A DNA stretch of 64,000 nucleotides from Hawksworthiomyces lignivorus (lineage: Eukaryota > Ascomycota > Sordariomycetes > Ophiostomatales > Ophiostomataceae), in contig NTMA01000012.1 of the NCBI GenBank assembly GCA_002917075.1, positions 434,001 to 498,000 on the forward strand, read 5' to 3'. The notes beneath the pieces were generated by a model. That model worked only from the letters and a program-made list of their open reading frames with translations, searched no databases and had not been told where the DNA came from. Position numbers and translations under genes: made by a program. Each line of letters starts with the position of its first letter. Position 1 is the first letter of the stretch. Positions 47,509 through 58,839 of the stretch are shown in pieces.

Positions 47509-50033
47509 GCTCAGGCCAATCTGAAAATATACCTCAAGGCTTTGACTAGTTTCCTTTGCCTCGAGAGTGCGCAGTCGTATACGCGGTCGCTAAGGAGAAC
47601 GTGAGAAGAAATCAAAACGAATATAGTGGCGCCTGCTCGCCTTCGTCACACACCTCCTCCTGCGACACCTAGCTAGTTCTGGATGTATTGACAAGGGAGG
47701 ACAGGAATGCCCCCAAGGGAGCGGAGAACAAAACGATAGAATATGTCGGCTTCGCGATGTCGCAGTCTCCGAGACGAGGAGGGGTAGATGAAAGAAAGAA
47801 TATTCGAAAGAGAGAAAAAGATTACAAGCGGCGTGCTCGAGTTAGCGCAACGAAAAAGACAAAAGTAACAAAGCAACCAGTTGCCCAAGCGAAGAAGTAG
47901 CTTGCGCGCTGTCGCTAATGCGTCGAGAAGTAGAGAGGGTGGAAACAAGATGAAGGGGGTGGATGAATGTGAGATGTGGAGTTGGGTCACAAAGGTGAAG
48001 CTGGATGATTAAAAATGTAAAAAGGCGGCAAACGGTGATGGAGATGGAACAAGTTCCGCCCTTAGGCTTTTCTGGCCCGTCGTCACCATGCGGCGAGTTT
48101 TGTTTCGATCCCTGTTTTGGGTAGGTATGGCTTGCCTTCGCTGCACTGCGCAGCGAACCAGTACTCGTACCTGGTAGGGCGAGAGGGAACGTGGCGCCAG
48201 AGCAAGCAAGACAGGCTATACCCCCTATATTTCAGAGGAAGAAGGGCTTATTTTAGTGAGCTCGGCTTACTATTCTGGCTCTGAACGGCTGTACGTACAG
48301 GATGTTTTCAGGGCTAAGCACAAGTCTGGCAAGGGGACAAGGGCGAGATAGTGGGGACTTCTCAGCCTTGCCAGCGCACTAGAGTCCTGCGATCACAGCG
48401 AAAAACAACCACCCAAAGATGCAAAATAGCGGGTCTTGCCCCAGCAACGCCAGCCATTCCTACCTTTTATAGAGATGTCTGCATAAGCCTAGACGCCGCA
48501 AACGTCAAAACGGAAAAAGGGGGCAGTCCACTCCATTGAAATTCCAAGTGAGTCTGATCAAATTGGCATTTCTATAATAGAGCGAATACTCTTTACGATC
48601 CGACATTATTATTCAACAGACGTAAATTTGCTGCATGTGACATGTGGATTGGGGCGGTCTGTCTCTAACAGACAAGTCACTTGCCATGTTCAACAGACCT
48701 ACTCATCACTCGGCAGAACCAGAAAGAGTTGAGCACACGCAGAGGCTGCACATACGCACAGATGAAGAAATCACTATTTCCATCACCTTGCCATCGCGCT
48801 CCAAAGGGGTTGCCAGACGACGCATCTCATTCGACGGTGTAAACAAACTAGACCAGTGGAAGGATCGCCTCCCATTCGACCTTGAGAGGGGGATCTCATT
48901 TGACGACATTTTGTTCGGCGCTTAGAGGCGCTTCTCACTTGCTCTCGCTCATCTTGGCCCGCCAATGCGATTGTAAGCACTAATTATTTTGTATGTTCTT
49001 ATGCGTGCGCACGTCTTCAATCACCTCGAGTACAATATTCTATTCCTCTTTCTCTATCGGTTTCAACGAGCCGCTGCTGCGTCGGTCCGCGTGAGGCGGT
49101 GCAAGATGGCCACGAATCCGGCCACAGATGCCATATTCCTTGTTGCACAGGATATGAATTTAATTCCAATTTTAACTTTTGTTGCCTTCCCTTCCATTGC
49201 AATTCTTCGTGTCTTCTTTTAATATTGGCCTATTTTAGGCTTCGTTCAAATCATCTATCTCCAATAATCCGATGCGAAATAGAAACACGGGCAAAGACTG
49301 GAAATACGTGTGGCGGTTGTTACGGACATAATTAATCAGATACAGTGAAAAGACCATAGAAAAACTAGCACTTTCAGGTATCTGCTTATGAACGGAGAGC
49401 TTTCTGCCAACGCTATGCATTCAATGGTGAGAGCCCTACTGCTTGATGCCGCAAGGAGGCCCGTATGCTGTAAAATAAATGACCACCCGGACGAGAAACC
49501 AGAATTTTTGCAGTGAAGTCGCGAAGTTAGCTATAGAAAACAAAGAGCTTCGACCAACTTATCTCAAGCTTGAGCTGATTGGTGTCATGAAAGCAAAAAA
49601 GATTGGGCTAGAGGCACGAAGGAGAGACTTCTACTTCAAAATATCCATCGACCTCACAATAAAGCGCTAATACTCTAAAAACAAATAATAACGTGGATTT
49701 CATTTAGTCGCTCAAATAGAAGCATGGTCCTGTTCTGCTATATGCTTGCAAAGCTCTACCTGTATGCATTAGGCAGATTGTCTCTTGTGCAGTCCTCATT
49801 ACGAGCACATACATGCAATGACGTCTTTATTCTCCACACGGCATTGTTTAATAATTTTTAGCTAAAACGCCGGATTTTGAACAACAGACCACCGTATGCT
49901 TCGTGCTTACGTTCAGCCCACCACTCTCCAAAGATCAGCCTAGCGTCCCGAGGGACCTCAAGCACGACAAGGAATTGAATTGGAATCATACCGTTTGGGA
50001 TTTAAACCTAGCGCATAGTGAACGCCTCCCAAA
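47509..50033. other. 2.5 kb spacer upstream of GRR1 and AIM18
   Basis: Divergent region. The first 500 bases on the GRR1 side are pyrimidine-rich on the minus strand, as in a leader. A small candidate ORF is listed at 48686-48925; otherwise only short ORFs occur. Confidence 0.5.
48686..48925 (+). CDS. Candidate small protein with repeated ISFD motif
   Basis: A 79-residue frame starting at ATG 48686, in-frame with sequence upstream to 48644. It looks protein-like: charged, with an N-terminal MFNRPTHHSAEPERVEH and two related motifs, RRRISFDGVNKLD and RGISFDDILFGA at the end. TCTAACAG just upstream of the ATG could be an acceptor, so the true start may be in another exon. No family recognised and no supporting context; it could be chance. 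Confidence 0.3.
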   Translation: MFNRPTHHSAEPERVEHTQRLHIRTDEEITISITLPSRSKGVARRRISFDGVNKLDQWKDRLPFDLERGISFDDILFGA

Positions 50034-51287
50034 ATGCTGCAAAAAGTCGCAGCCCGGGCAGCGCGCGGCCGCCGGTGGCTTCCGGACCGCTCGTTCGCCC
50101 ATTTTGTCAATCCGGTTGCCGTCCAGCGACGCTCATTTTTGCGCCCCCGCGACAGCGGTCTCGGGAGCGCATCATATGACTCGCTCAATGTTGAGCGCCT
50201 TGCGCGCGAGCGTCGCGACTACGAGCGCACTCGGCTCATCTTCCTTGCGACGGGGTCAGTGGCCGGGCTCATCGCCATGGGCTATACGGCGTGGCAGCTG
50301 AAGAAGGTGCTAGAGCAGAATCCCAAAAAGCTGGACGCCACGGGGACACCGAACGACGCACTTGCGCCGCGGAAAGTGGTCGTCCACGACAAGGACGGCC
50401 GCGAAATCGTCGCTACAGGCAACAGCACCGTGCCGGAGTTCCCTCGAACACTCGATCTACCCTTGCAGACTGTCCAAGGCCCGCCTCGCACATCTTCTCC
50501 TTCTTCTCCGCCTTCTCCCGCACCGTCAGCCACGAACACCGTTGTCCACCCTCAGCAGGAAGCGACTGGCCCCACAACGGAATACACCCTCGTCGGCCTG
50601 GGCACGCGCACCGTCAGTTTTCTCGGCATCCAGGTCTACGTCGTCGGCTTCTATGTCGCGACGGCTGACATAGCTGCCCTCCAGAACCGTCTGATCAAGC
50701 GAGTCAACCCGATTGCGACCACTCTGGTCCCCGATGAGAAGGAAGCGCTGCGCAAGGCGCTGCTCGACCCCGCCGAGAGCGAGGCTGTCTGGGAAGCACT
50801 GCTGCAGGAGGACATCCCCGCGCGGTCGCTCTTCCGCATCGTGCCTGTGCGAGACACTGATTTCCATCACCTGCGGGACGGCTTTGTGCGTGCCATCCAG
50901 GCTCGCGCACCTAGAATCTTGCAGAAGGAACAGGAACAAGCGGCAGAGACGAACGCGGGCATCGCTCCCACCTCAGACAGCCAAGACTTTGGCGATTCTG
51001 TACGCCAGTTCCGCCTGGTCTTCAATCGCGGCAAGGCACCCAAGCAGAAGGAGCTGCTTATGATCCGTGGCGATGGCGGCACGCTCAGCGTGGTCTACAA
51101 CGACGGAAGGTCATTCGGCCGCCAATTCCTGGGGTCGGTAACCGATGAGCGGTTGTCTCGTGCGCTGTGGCTGAATTACCTTGGAGGCAGCAAGGTAGCC
51201 AGTGAGCCCGCGCGGCAAAGCATTGTAAATGGCATTATCGAGTTCGCTGAGCGGCCGGTCGGGACCGTAGCAACGCAGGTTGTCTGA
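50034..51287 (+). CDS. AIM18: AIM18/AIM46-type mitochondrial chalcone isomerase-like protein
   Basis: Single exon, 417 residues. Yeast Aim18 and Aim46 are mitochondrial proteins with a chalcone-isomerase-like fold that lacks the plant isomerase activity and binds haem in published work. An Arg-rich presequence (about 1-35) precedes a membrane segment at about 68-86 (LIFLATGSVAGLIAMGYTAW). A Pro/Ser linker leads to the chalcone isomerase-like domain from about 185, with YTLVGLGTRTVSFLGIQVYV, FVRAIQARAP, FRLVFNRGKAPKQKELLMI and a final SRALWLNYLGG. Presequence plus inner-membrane anchor plus fold is the known architecture. Confidence 0.9.
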   Translation: MLQKVAARAARGRRWLPDRSFAHFVNPVAVQRRSFLRPRDSGLGSASYDSLNVERLARERRDYERTRLIFLATGSVAGLIAMGYTAWQLKKVLEQNPKKLDATGTPNDALAPRKVVVHDKDGREIVATGNSTVPEFPRTLDLPLQTVQGPPRTSSPSSPPSPAPSATNTVVHPQQEATGPTTEYTLVGLGTRTVSFLGIQVYVVGFYVATADIAALQNRLIKRVNPIATTLVPDEKEALRKALLDPAESEAVWEALLQEDIPARSLFRIVPVRDTDFHHLRDGFVRAIQARAPRILQKEQEQAAETNAGIAPTSDSQDFGDSVRQFRLVFNRGKAPKQKELLMIRGDGGTLSVVYNDGRSFGRQFLGSVTDERLSRALWLNYLGGSKVASEPARQSIVNGIIEFAERPVGTVATQVV

Positions 51288-51584
51288 CAACTTTCTCTCG
51301 TCCAAGAGAAGCTTCGGCCCAGGTGGGAATGTATTGGGTATAATATGCACATCACGGCTCATCTAATTTGTAATATTTCACTTCTATATCTATATTTATC
51401 ATCCTACTTCGGATAGGCCGAGCAAAGACTAAAAATATTCATAGACGCAAACTGTCGACTTCAGAAATTCTGTGCCTCTCTGACGCTAGGAACTACAATA
51501 TGATTTATGCCGTATAGTCTATGATTATCGGAAATCTATCTGCGACAGCTTTTAATCTGCCTTCTTGCTACCATCAGTCCGCAC

Positions 51585-52033
<449 letters not shown>

Positions 52034-52136
52034 CTGAAGCGTGGACGGAGTTTGTTTGAAAATAATAGAGGAGCCAAAGGTAGATGAAGCCGGAACCGAA
52101 GCTGAAAGACGCAATGGGGGGCAAAAAGAGGGGTTT

Positions 52137-52144
52137 CTTATATA
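52137..52144 (-). promoter_or_regulatory. TATA box of the glutaredoxin gene
   Basis: TATATAAG on the minus strand, about 105 bases before the chosen ATG and followed by a pyrimidine-rich tract; position and sequence fit a core promoter. Confidence 0.5.
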
Positions 52145-53086
52145 GAGCTGCGTGCCTCTGAGTTGTAGCAGAGTGCTCCGTGGCACTCTCACAGACATAA
52201 GCGGCAACTAAAGCAGCAAGTTTCGCCTCTTTCCGCAACACAAAGGCCGGATTGCTAAGCCACTAGAAATAGAGCTTCAGGGTTGTTTGCCAGGTTTGAC
52301 TTGGATTGTGCTGTTGCGTGCTTCGGCAGAAGGGCTTCGCATGTTTGAAATATGGCAAACGAAAAGCAAATCTACTAAGCAGATACAGTACTAAGCTGGA
52401 AAAGGCAAAAATGTGATTTGTCAACACTTTTATTTCCTTTTTGCGATGGCCAAAACATAATTACGAGGATAGGCATTTGGCCCTGAAGGCAATGAATGCC
52501 GTAAGTACGACTACAAAACTTGTACTCGTACATTTATTTATAATTAACGAATTTCTTGACTAGTGTTTTTGCTGTACTGTGACGCAATTATTGCGGAAAG
52601 CTCTGCGCTTTCCATGCATTCAAGGGTCGCATGTATAATATGCATGACCAGATGCTCACCGTCTACATTTGCGACCAAGAGATCTGCACGGCAGAAAATT
52701 TTCAAATAATACAGTTCCGTTCGTCACACAATGTCCAGAAAAGTGGGAATATGCAAAAGGTAGTCATGACGATGGATCTTGAGCAAGCTGGGGCAAAGCA
52801 ATGATATTGCAGAGTACTATAAAATCTTTCAGGCCGTATCCTATTGCTTAGATCTCTCTAGGTGCTAGCGCAAGCCATTGAGCACTCAACGGTATTTGAA
52901 GGGGCCAGACACTGCTGACACCATTTGTGACGTCTAGACCACCAAATGCAGCGCAAAATATATATGCATATAACAGGAAAACAACCACGACATGGAGAAG
53001 ACGAACATGTACAAGTAGATATTAGAGAGGTATCTGCTGATACAAGATATTGTAAATAGAAAAACAAGAAGTCAATATGTTTAAAG

Positions 53087-53123
53087 GGAAAAGAAAAGAA
53101 AAGAAAAGAAAAAAAGAAAGAAA
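53087..53123. repeat. AAAAG/GAAA microsatellite
   Basis: Five or more AAAAG units followed by GAAA units. Confidence 0.75.
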
Positions 53124-53798
53124 TGGACAAAGGAAGGACGGCAGGGGAAAAAGGGAGATACTGGCAACCGCTCACAGCTAGCTTAAGACCAATACCGCTT
53201 TGAAGAGTATTTTGCGATAAGATAAGCCCTCCTTCTGAAATAGGAGAACTAATATCGCCCAATTTTACCGTCCTAGAGCCAACTGCCAACCTTAATAACA
53301 ACCAAGCGGCTTCGGTGGCCAATTTCCTGCACTCCTTCATTTTTCGTCTGACAGCCAAAGAGTCCAAACAAGGAACACACGCAGAGCCTCGTCGCCTCCC
53401 TTTTTGTCACCTCAACCAAGGGCACTGAGTTGTCGACAAACGTCAGGAGATTCGCAGCTCAAAGAATAATTCTGCACTCTGCCAGCTGCTCCGACCTTGC
53501 CTTTCATCGGACCTCTTATTGCCTCTTCCGGCGATTCTCTGCTCAAATGATTACCATTTTCTTGCATGCGACAAACCTGAACTTTCCTTTAGCGAACTGA
53601 CCTCACGTGGGGCTTGACGCGTGCCACATCATCTGCTTCCCTATCATTCGCCCACTTGCTTAGAATCAGCTGCTGCCCAAAAAGACTCTAAAAGCGGATT
53701 AAATCCTGCTTCTGGGTCATCCTGCTGTCTCGCCCTCTGTACCTTAACGTCCCTTTGGCCGTCGAATCCCCTCCCCTTCTCTCTCCACTCGGTGTGTC

Positions 53799-55238
53799 GT
53801 GTCCTCACCAGGGACCGAAACACCCGCCAAAGTGGCTTCCGGTCCAGTTGCCGTGGCATCCTTGGGTGCTCCATTTGCCAGCCTTGCCAACCTCACGTCA
53901 GCACTGCTGCCAAAGTTGCCACCTGCGGTGCAAACTTACCTCGACTCCTCGATTGACAGCGTCTCTAGTCTCCTTGTGAACTCTACTTCCTACATCCAAT
54001 CTACGACTGGTCTTTCTCCAACTGTCCTCTACAGCACGGTTGCCGGCGCACTTGTTCTAGGAGCCGTCCGTACCGTTGTGGCCAAGAAAGGTGCGCCGGC
54101 TCGACGTGAAACGGCCCCGGCCTCAACCACTGCACCAAAATCCGCCAAAAGCAAGAAAAAGAGGGCTGGCAAGAAGGCCAAGAGCAAAAATAACGCAGAA
54201 GATATGCGCCGCTACGGCTGGGCAACTGACCGCCCAAACCTATCTCCATACACAACGTCGCTGAGCCAGGATGGCGTGCCCGACGTCACCGACAGAGACT
54301 ATGAGTACATCACGTCCGATGATCTTCGTAACCGCGATTATGATACGCGGGCCTCAACCTTCGACTATGGTCCCACGGGTAGCCGCTCAGACGGCTCCTA
54401 TTTCCGTCCAATAGATGAAGACGATCTGGATGATATCCCGCAAGAAGATGTCTTGCTGTTTCGGAATAATAATCGCATCGACAAAGAGTACTTTCCTGCC
54501 TACTCTATTGGAGATGGCAAGTTGTTCACGAGCGACGTGCGGGACCGAGTCCAGCTGGTCTACAAACTCTCCGATGCTCAGACGAAGCGGGCCAAGCTGT
54601 ACTACAAGGGTAAATTATTGAAAACCGAGGATGAACCGGTGTGCAAGAATGGTGTGAAAAACAATAGTGAAATCATGGTAGTGCTTCCGGAGGGGGATGC
54701 GGACAGCACTTCTAGCAATGACGGTGGAGGCGGGGCACCGGCTAGAGGCAACGGTGGCAAACCGAAGGGATCCAAAAAGGGTACCAAGGCACAGAGGACA
54801 GAACACAGCCCTACAAAGCCGGGCCCGTCGTCTTCTGGGAATCTGGAGGTGCCGCAGCGCGGCCGTCCTGATCAGAAGAGTGGATCATCCAGCCGAGCCC
54901 CGTCCGCAGCATCTGGTGTTTCCGGCATTTCGAATATCAGCCCACCGCCTGCCGTCCCTGGTAGCCCCATGGAGAAGCTGAATATCATCGCGCAGCATTT
55001 TGAAACTAAGCTGCTACCGCTCTGTGAGCAGTTCGTTGCAAAGACGCCTTCAGAGTCAAAGAAACGAGAAGATGACCACCGTAGAATTTCAGAAACAGTC
55101 ATGCAGCAAGTGATCTTAAAGCTTGACGAGGTGGACACAGGCGGCAACGACGCTACAAGGGCCCGGCGGAAAGAGCTGGTCAACCATGTGCAGGAAGTCC
55201 TCAGGAATATGGATGGAAAACTAAAGAATGCGAGATGA
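53799..55238 (+). CDS. Membrane-anchored UBL-BAG Hsp70 co-chaperone (Snl1-like), start unresolved
   Basis: About 475 residues are visible. BAG domains bind the Hsp70 ATPase domain and release nucleotide; yeast Snl1 does this at the ER/nuclear membrane. A hydrophobic segment (LSPTVLYSTVAGALVLGAV, about 72-90) precedes a Lys-rich stretch. A ubiquitin-like region follows at about 215-300 (RVQLVYKLSDAQTKRAKLYY, then SEIMVVLPEG). After a disordered linker, the C-terminal BAG domain (about 390-475) begins MEKLNIIAQHFETKLLPLC and ends VNHVQEVLRNMDGKLKNAR. The frame has no ATG: it opens with GTG at 53799, and stops lie upstream (for example TAA near 53747). CTCACCAG ending at 53811 is a good acceptor, so a short first exon upstream is likely. 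Confidence 0.85.
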   Translation: MSSPGTETPAKVASGPVAVASLGAPFASLANLTSALLPKLPPAVQTYLDSSIDSVSSLLVNSTSYIQSTTGLSPTVLYSTVAGALVLGAVRTVVAKKGAPARRETAPASTTAPKSAKSKKKRAGKKAKSKNNAEDMRRYGWATDRPNLSPYTTSLSQDGVPDVTDRDYEYITSDDLRNRDYDTRASTFDYGPTGSRSDGSYFRPIDEDDLDDIPQEDVLLFRNNNRIDKEYFPAYSIGDGKLFTSDVRDRVQLVYKLSDAQTKRAKLYYKGKLLKTEDEPVCKNGVKNNSEIMVVLPEGDADSTSSNDGGGGAPARGNGGKPKGSKKGTKAQRTEHSPTKPGPSSSGNLEVPQRGRPDQKSGSSSRAPSAASGVSGISNISPPPAVPGSPMEKLNIIAQHFETKLLPLCEQFVAKTPSESKKREDDHRRISETVMQQVILKLDEVDTGGNDATRARRKELVNHVQEVLRNMDGKLKNAR

Positions 55239-56328
55239 TGTTGCAGTGACGCCTTCGCTCATCAGTCTCAGATGGCTGTAGACAGCATGCATCTTTTGTT
55301 TCTTCTATTCTCATGTCTCTTTCCTTTTTTGCTATATTTTCTTCTCTAGATAAACGCTCTTGTTGGCGTATTGTTTATCATTACTGTTATCATTTTCGCA
55401 TATAGTCATTTCTTTCGCCTACGTTAGGCTACGGCCCTTGTACCTTAGGGAAATGATTCCTTTCTCACCATTTGCATCAACTCACATCGCATCTTTACAT
55501 GCCGCTCAACTCTATTTCTTCATCGCGAAGAAAGTTAATGAGCCGTTTGAAGGCAGCTCGCTTGAAATATAGACTAAGAAAGCATATATATGTTAAATAA
55601 TCACAGACAATCCAACAGAAGAAAGTAAAAAAAGAAACAACTCAACGGCCGAGAGCTTTATTCTTGAAATGCAACTGATGTTCTTAAATTTGAGCCATTA
55701 GACCAACGAAGCTCATTTGTAGACTGCAATACATCCCACTTTTGTAATACGTGTTTGTACATAACTACCTATGTACTGTGTATTTAAAGATAAGCTTAGT
55801 CATGAAAGCTGACTCTTTTTTGGTATCATCACATGACAAGGTTCTTGGAACCCTAAGACTGCAGAAATAAAGTGGGTCGCTTTACTTGCTGTCAGTCCGC
55901 TCCTGTGGTTCACTGAAGCCCCCAGACCAGCCCTAGTCTGGAAAAATAGGCCACACCAAGGACCCAAACGTCTGCGCAGAGATTTTGGGATTAATATTTT
56001 TCTATTGGTGGTGCTTGGTATTTTCGGTATTTTTTTTTCCTAGCCCTCCTCCACCTCTATTCTAATTGCCCTCTTACCCTTTTCTTTTCTCCTCCCTCTC
56101 TCTCTCAGACATTCGCGATAATCAACAACCACCCACGAAACAACCCTTCGACAACAACGATCCGAAGTCCACCGACCGGAGGACAATAGAAGTGTCGAGT
56201 GTCGACAGATCGTCAAACACAAAGAAAAGCAGACAGATTTTCGCCAGTCTGTTCTTTTTTTCTTTCACCTTCTTACATCTCCCGACACGCCCGCTTGACT
56301 GCGGCCGATCACCACCAGCAAACACAAG
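55239..56328. other. Spacer with RPL16 promoter
   Basis: 1.1 kb. It contains an inverted repeat CCAGAC-8-GTCTGG (55922-55941) and a strong CT-rich tract from about 56030 to 56110 just upstream of the RPL16 start, typical of fungal ribosomal protein genes. The tract ends in CTCTCAG and could hide a 5' UTR intron acceptor. Confidence 0.5.
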
Positions 56329-57426
56329 ATGTCGAGCTTCGAGACTGTTGTGAGTTTGCACTTTTCTCTTTGTTTGCCTCTTCCCCTGGTTCCTTTTTGA
56401 AGGCCATCTCTACCTGCAGTTCCCATGCAATATCGCAATACGTAATTCGTCTGGCGGCTGGTGTGCATTGTCGTGGGAAAGAGTCAGCCGAAGAGTTTTG
56501 GTCGCCAAGTCATGGTTGGCCATAGTTTAAAACAAACACCTCTCAGCCAGCATTATGGGAGATGCCTACCCGCTCAATAGAATTGGAAAGTTTCACGGAC
56601 GAGAACTGGATAGAGAGCTAACCAGCTATTTTTGTCTGTCACAGATCGTCATTGATGGCAAGGGCCACCTGCTGGGCCGTCTGGCCAGCATTGTCGCCAA
56701 GCAGCTTCTCAGCGGCCAGAAGATCGTCATTGTCCGCTGCGAAGCACTTAACATCTCTGGAGAGTTCTTCCGTGCCAAGCGTATGTCGACTCCATTCCCG
56801 CTACAAATTACAATGTGACTTCGAGATGTATTTTCGGCCATAGCGACCGGTTCGGGTCTGTGCATTATGTGAAACGCCTGATTCTAACAGCATGCAGTCA
56901 AGTACCACTCGTACCTCCGCAAGATGACTCGCTACAATCCTACTCGCGGTGGTCCCTTCCACTTCCGTGCGCCATCGCGCATCTTCTACAAGGCTGTCCG
57001 CGGCATGATCCCCCACAAGACCGCCCGCGGTGCTGCTGCCCTTGAGCGTCTCAAGGTTTTCGAGGGTGTCCCGCCCCCGTACGATAAGCAGAAGAAGGTT
57101 GTCGTTCCCCAGGCCCTGCGTGTCCTGAGACTGCAGCCTGGCCGGAAGTACTGCACCGTCGGTCGGTTGAGCCACGAGGTTGGCTGGAAGTATCAGGATG
57201 TTGTTGCCAGGTACGTATTGGTCTTTGGAGTTGACGGGTTGCGGACTAGGGAAGGGGAAGAATGTCCTGCTAACTGGTGTTCCACAGACTCGAGGAGCGG
57301 AGAAAAGCGAAGGGTGCTGCTTATTACGAGCGCAAGAAGGTTGCGGCGCGGCAACTGTCAGAGGCCAAGAAGAACGCCAAGGTCGACACGAAGACGACAA
57401 AGGCTCTCGAGGCCTTCGGCTACTAA
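56329..57426 (+). CDS. RPL16: 60S ribosomal protein L16 (uL13)
   Basis: Four exons (56329-56349, 56645-56780, 56898-57210, 57288-57426) encode 202 residues; yeast L16 is 199. It is a structural protein of the large subunit. Exon 1 gives only MSSFETV; exon 2 starts [20 protein letters not shown]. Conserved blocks [14 protein letters not shown] ([20 protein letters not shown]), [19 protein letters not shown] and [11 protein letters not shown] are intact. Intron 1 is 295 nt, long for this window; I found no snoRNA C/D boxes in it. The last intron has a TGCTAAC branch point. Confidence 0.98.
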
Positions 57427-58087
57427 GCGCGAGGGTTTGGGCTACGGTGGTCGGTGGAGAGGGAGTGGAACAAAAAGGAGAGAATAGGAGAGAATGACTG
57501 CCGCCGAAGCCGCCGAAACCGAAGGGGTTGTTGCGAAAGGAGAAGGGAAGAAAAGCTTTGCATCTAGGCATCTCCTTTCCTCCTTTGTAACGCTCTTCTT
57601 GCTCGTTTGCACACGCCTTGCATTCTTGCAACAATGAGCCTCCTTTACTTTTGCAGCACTAGGAGCACTTTTGTTTCTTGTTCTCTCTGGATTGTGGGAT
57701 GTGGAGTGTGAACCAAGGAGGTTCGATGATGAACAAGCAAAACTTCCATATACCAACTTAGTGATGGGCCGTCGATGCCATCACTTGTGAATTTTAGGGA
57801 AGGGCAGCACACAACACACAGTTACAACAACCTAAAAAAAAGAAAAAGACTAAAACTGGTTTCATGGGGTTTTAAAAGGTTTTTTACTATTACTCGACAC
57901 CACCTGTCTACTATACTTGAAGTAAAACAGATATTAAAAAAAACTTCATAAAAATTAAACAGAGGACGCTACTTCTATGAACTTCGGCGATAAAGGAAGG
58001 ATCCTATTGTAGAGTAGTGGTATAAGGGACGGAAAAGGACAATCCACCGAACAGTGTGTTTTTGAGGTCAATCGAGTAGAGATCCAA
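57427..58087. other. Convergent 3' spacer
   Basis: About 660 bases between the RPL16 stop and the next gene's stop; A- and T-rich after 57830. No gene seen. Confidence 0.5.
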
Positions 58088-58839
58088 CTAATCATCCGGT
58101 CCCACACCAAAGCTTCCATCCGCATACAACGACCGAACCGGCACTTCTTTGTTGTCGGCAATTATGCCGATGAGTTGCTGAGCAACATCACGGAGGTCAT
58201 TATATTCTTTGAGGCGGGCAATCTGTATGGCATCGGAATTGTTCGTGGTGGCCTCCTTTAAATTTTGTAGCTGATGGAAAGCTGATACCTGGTTGCCTGC
58301 CCTAGCAAGACTCTTGCCCTAAGATGGTCAGGTCTGATAAAAAATCTAGAGATAAATGCAGGTGCAGCGATCAGCATACCAACTTGTCGTATTGCTTAAG
58401 GTCCGTCTCCTGTACAAAAGGCCTCGGTTATCCTTCTAGGATCATCGCATGTAGAAGAGGGTATGAAGGCAAAGAGAGGAAAGAAACTTACCATCAAGGC
58501 TACTGACAATTCACTCTCGAGAACAACTATATGTGCATCTCCATCTGTCGGACCATCAATTCGTATGATAGCAGGGCCATTCCCGGCGCTCCGAGATTCA
58601 TATAACGTGTTGATGGATTCCCACTGGACTTGGCCACTCTTCTTGTGAGTTGTGCCCTTTGTCCTATTTAGCAACCACGCCTGATGGGATCTCAGGCGTT
58701 GCAGGAGCATCTCGAGGAAATTTCTATATGGGGCTTTCTTATCATCAACCATATCTCTTTCTATGAGGGCCGTGGCCTGCACAAGGAACCACTTATGCTG
58801 GGCGAGTAATGACTCGCTTGTTTGTCGGCTGGCAAACAT
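58088..58839 (-). CDS. Unrecognised conserved-looking protein with a 30-nt microexon
   Basis: Three exons (complement of 58492-58839, 58380-58409 and 58088-58318), all phase 0, give 202 residues. It begins MFASRQTSESLLAQ, has a helical, charged core (HKWFLVQATALIERDMV, YRNFLEMLLQRLRSHQAWLL), then NGPAIIRIDGPTDGDAHIVV, a heptad-like segment spanning the microexon (SVALM-ETDLKQYDKL-GKSLARAGNQ) and DLRDVAQQLIGIIADNKEVP. The microexon is bounded by TGTACAG and GTATGC and adds ten residues without breaking the helix pattern. No signal peptide or membrane segment. I considered small kinetochore or replication factors with coiled coils but cannot assign one. An alternative model skips the microexon and stays in frame. 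Confidence 0.7.

Larger units (their letters stand above)
52034..53798. other. Divergent spacer glutaredoxin / BAG protein
   Basis: About 1.8 kb with the glutaredoxin promoter at the left and a GAAAA-type repeat at about 53087-53123. The right end is pyrimidine-rich and probably includes the first exon of the BAG gene, which I could not find. Confidence 0.5.

Noticed and set aside
47688..47900. Plus-strand Lys/Arg-rich ORF upstream of GRR1
   Set aside because: It is the reverse complement of the pyrimidine-rich GRR1 leader, which explains both openness and composition.
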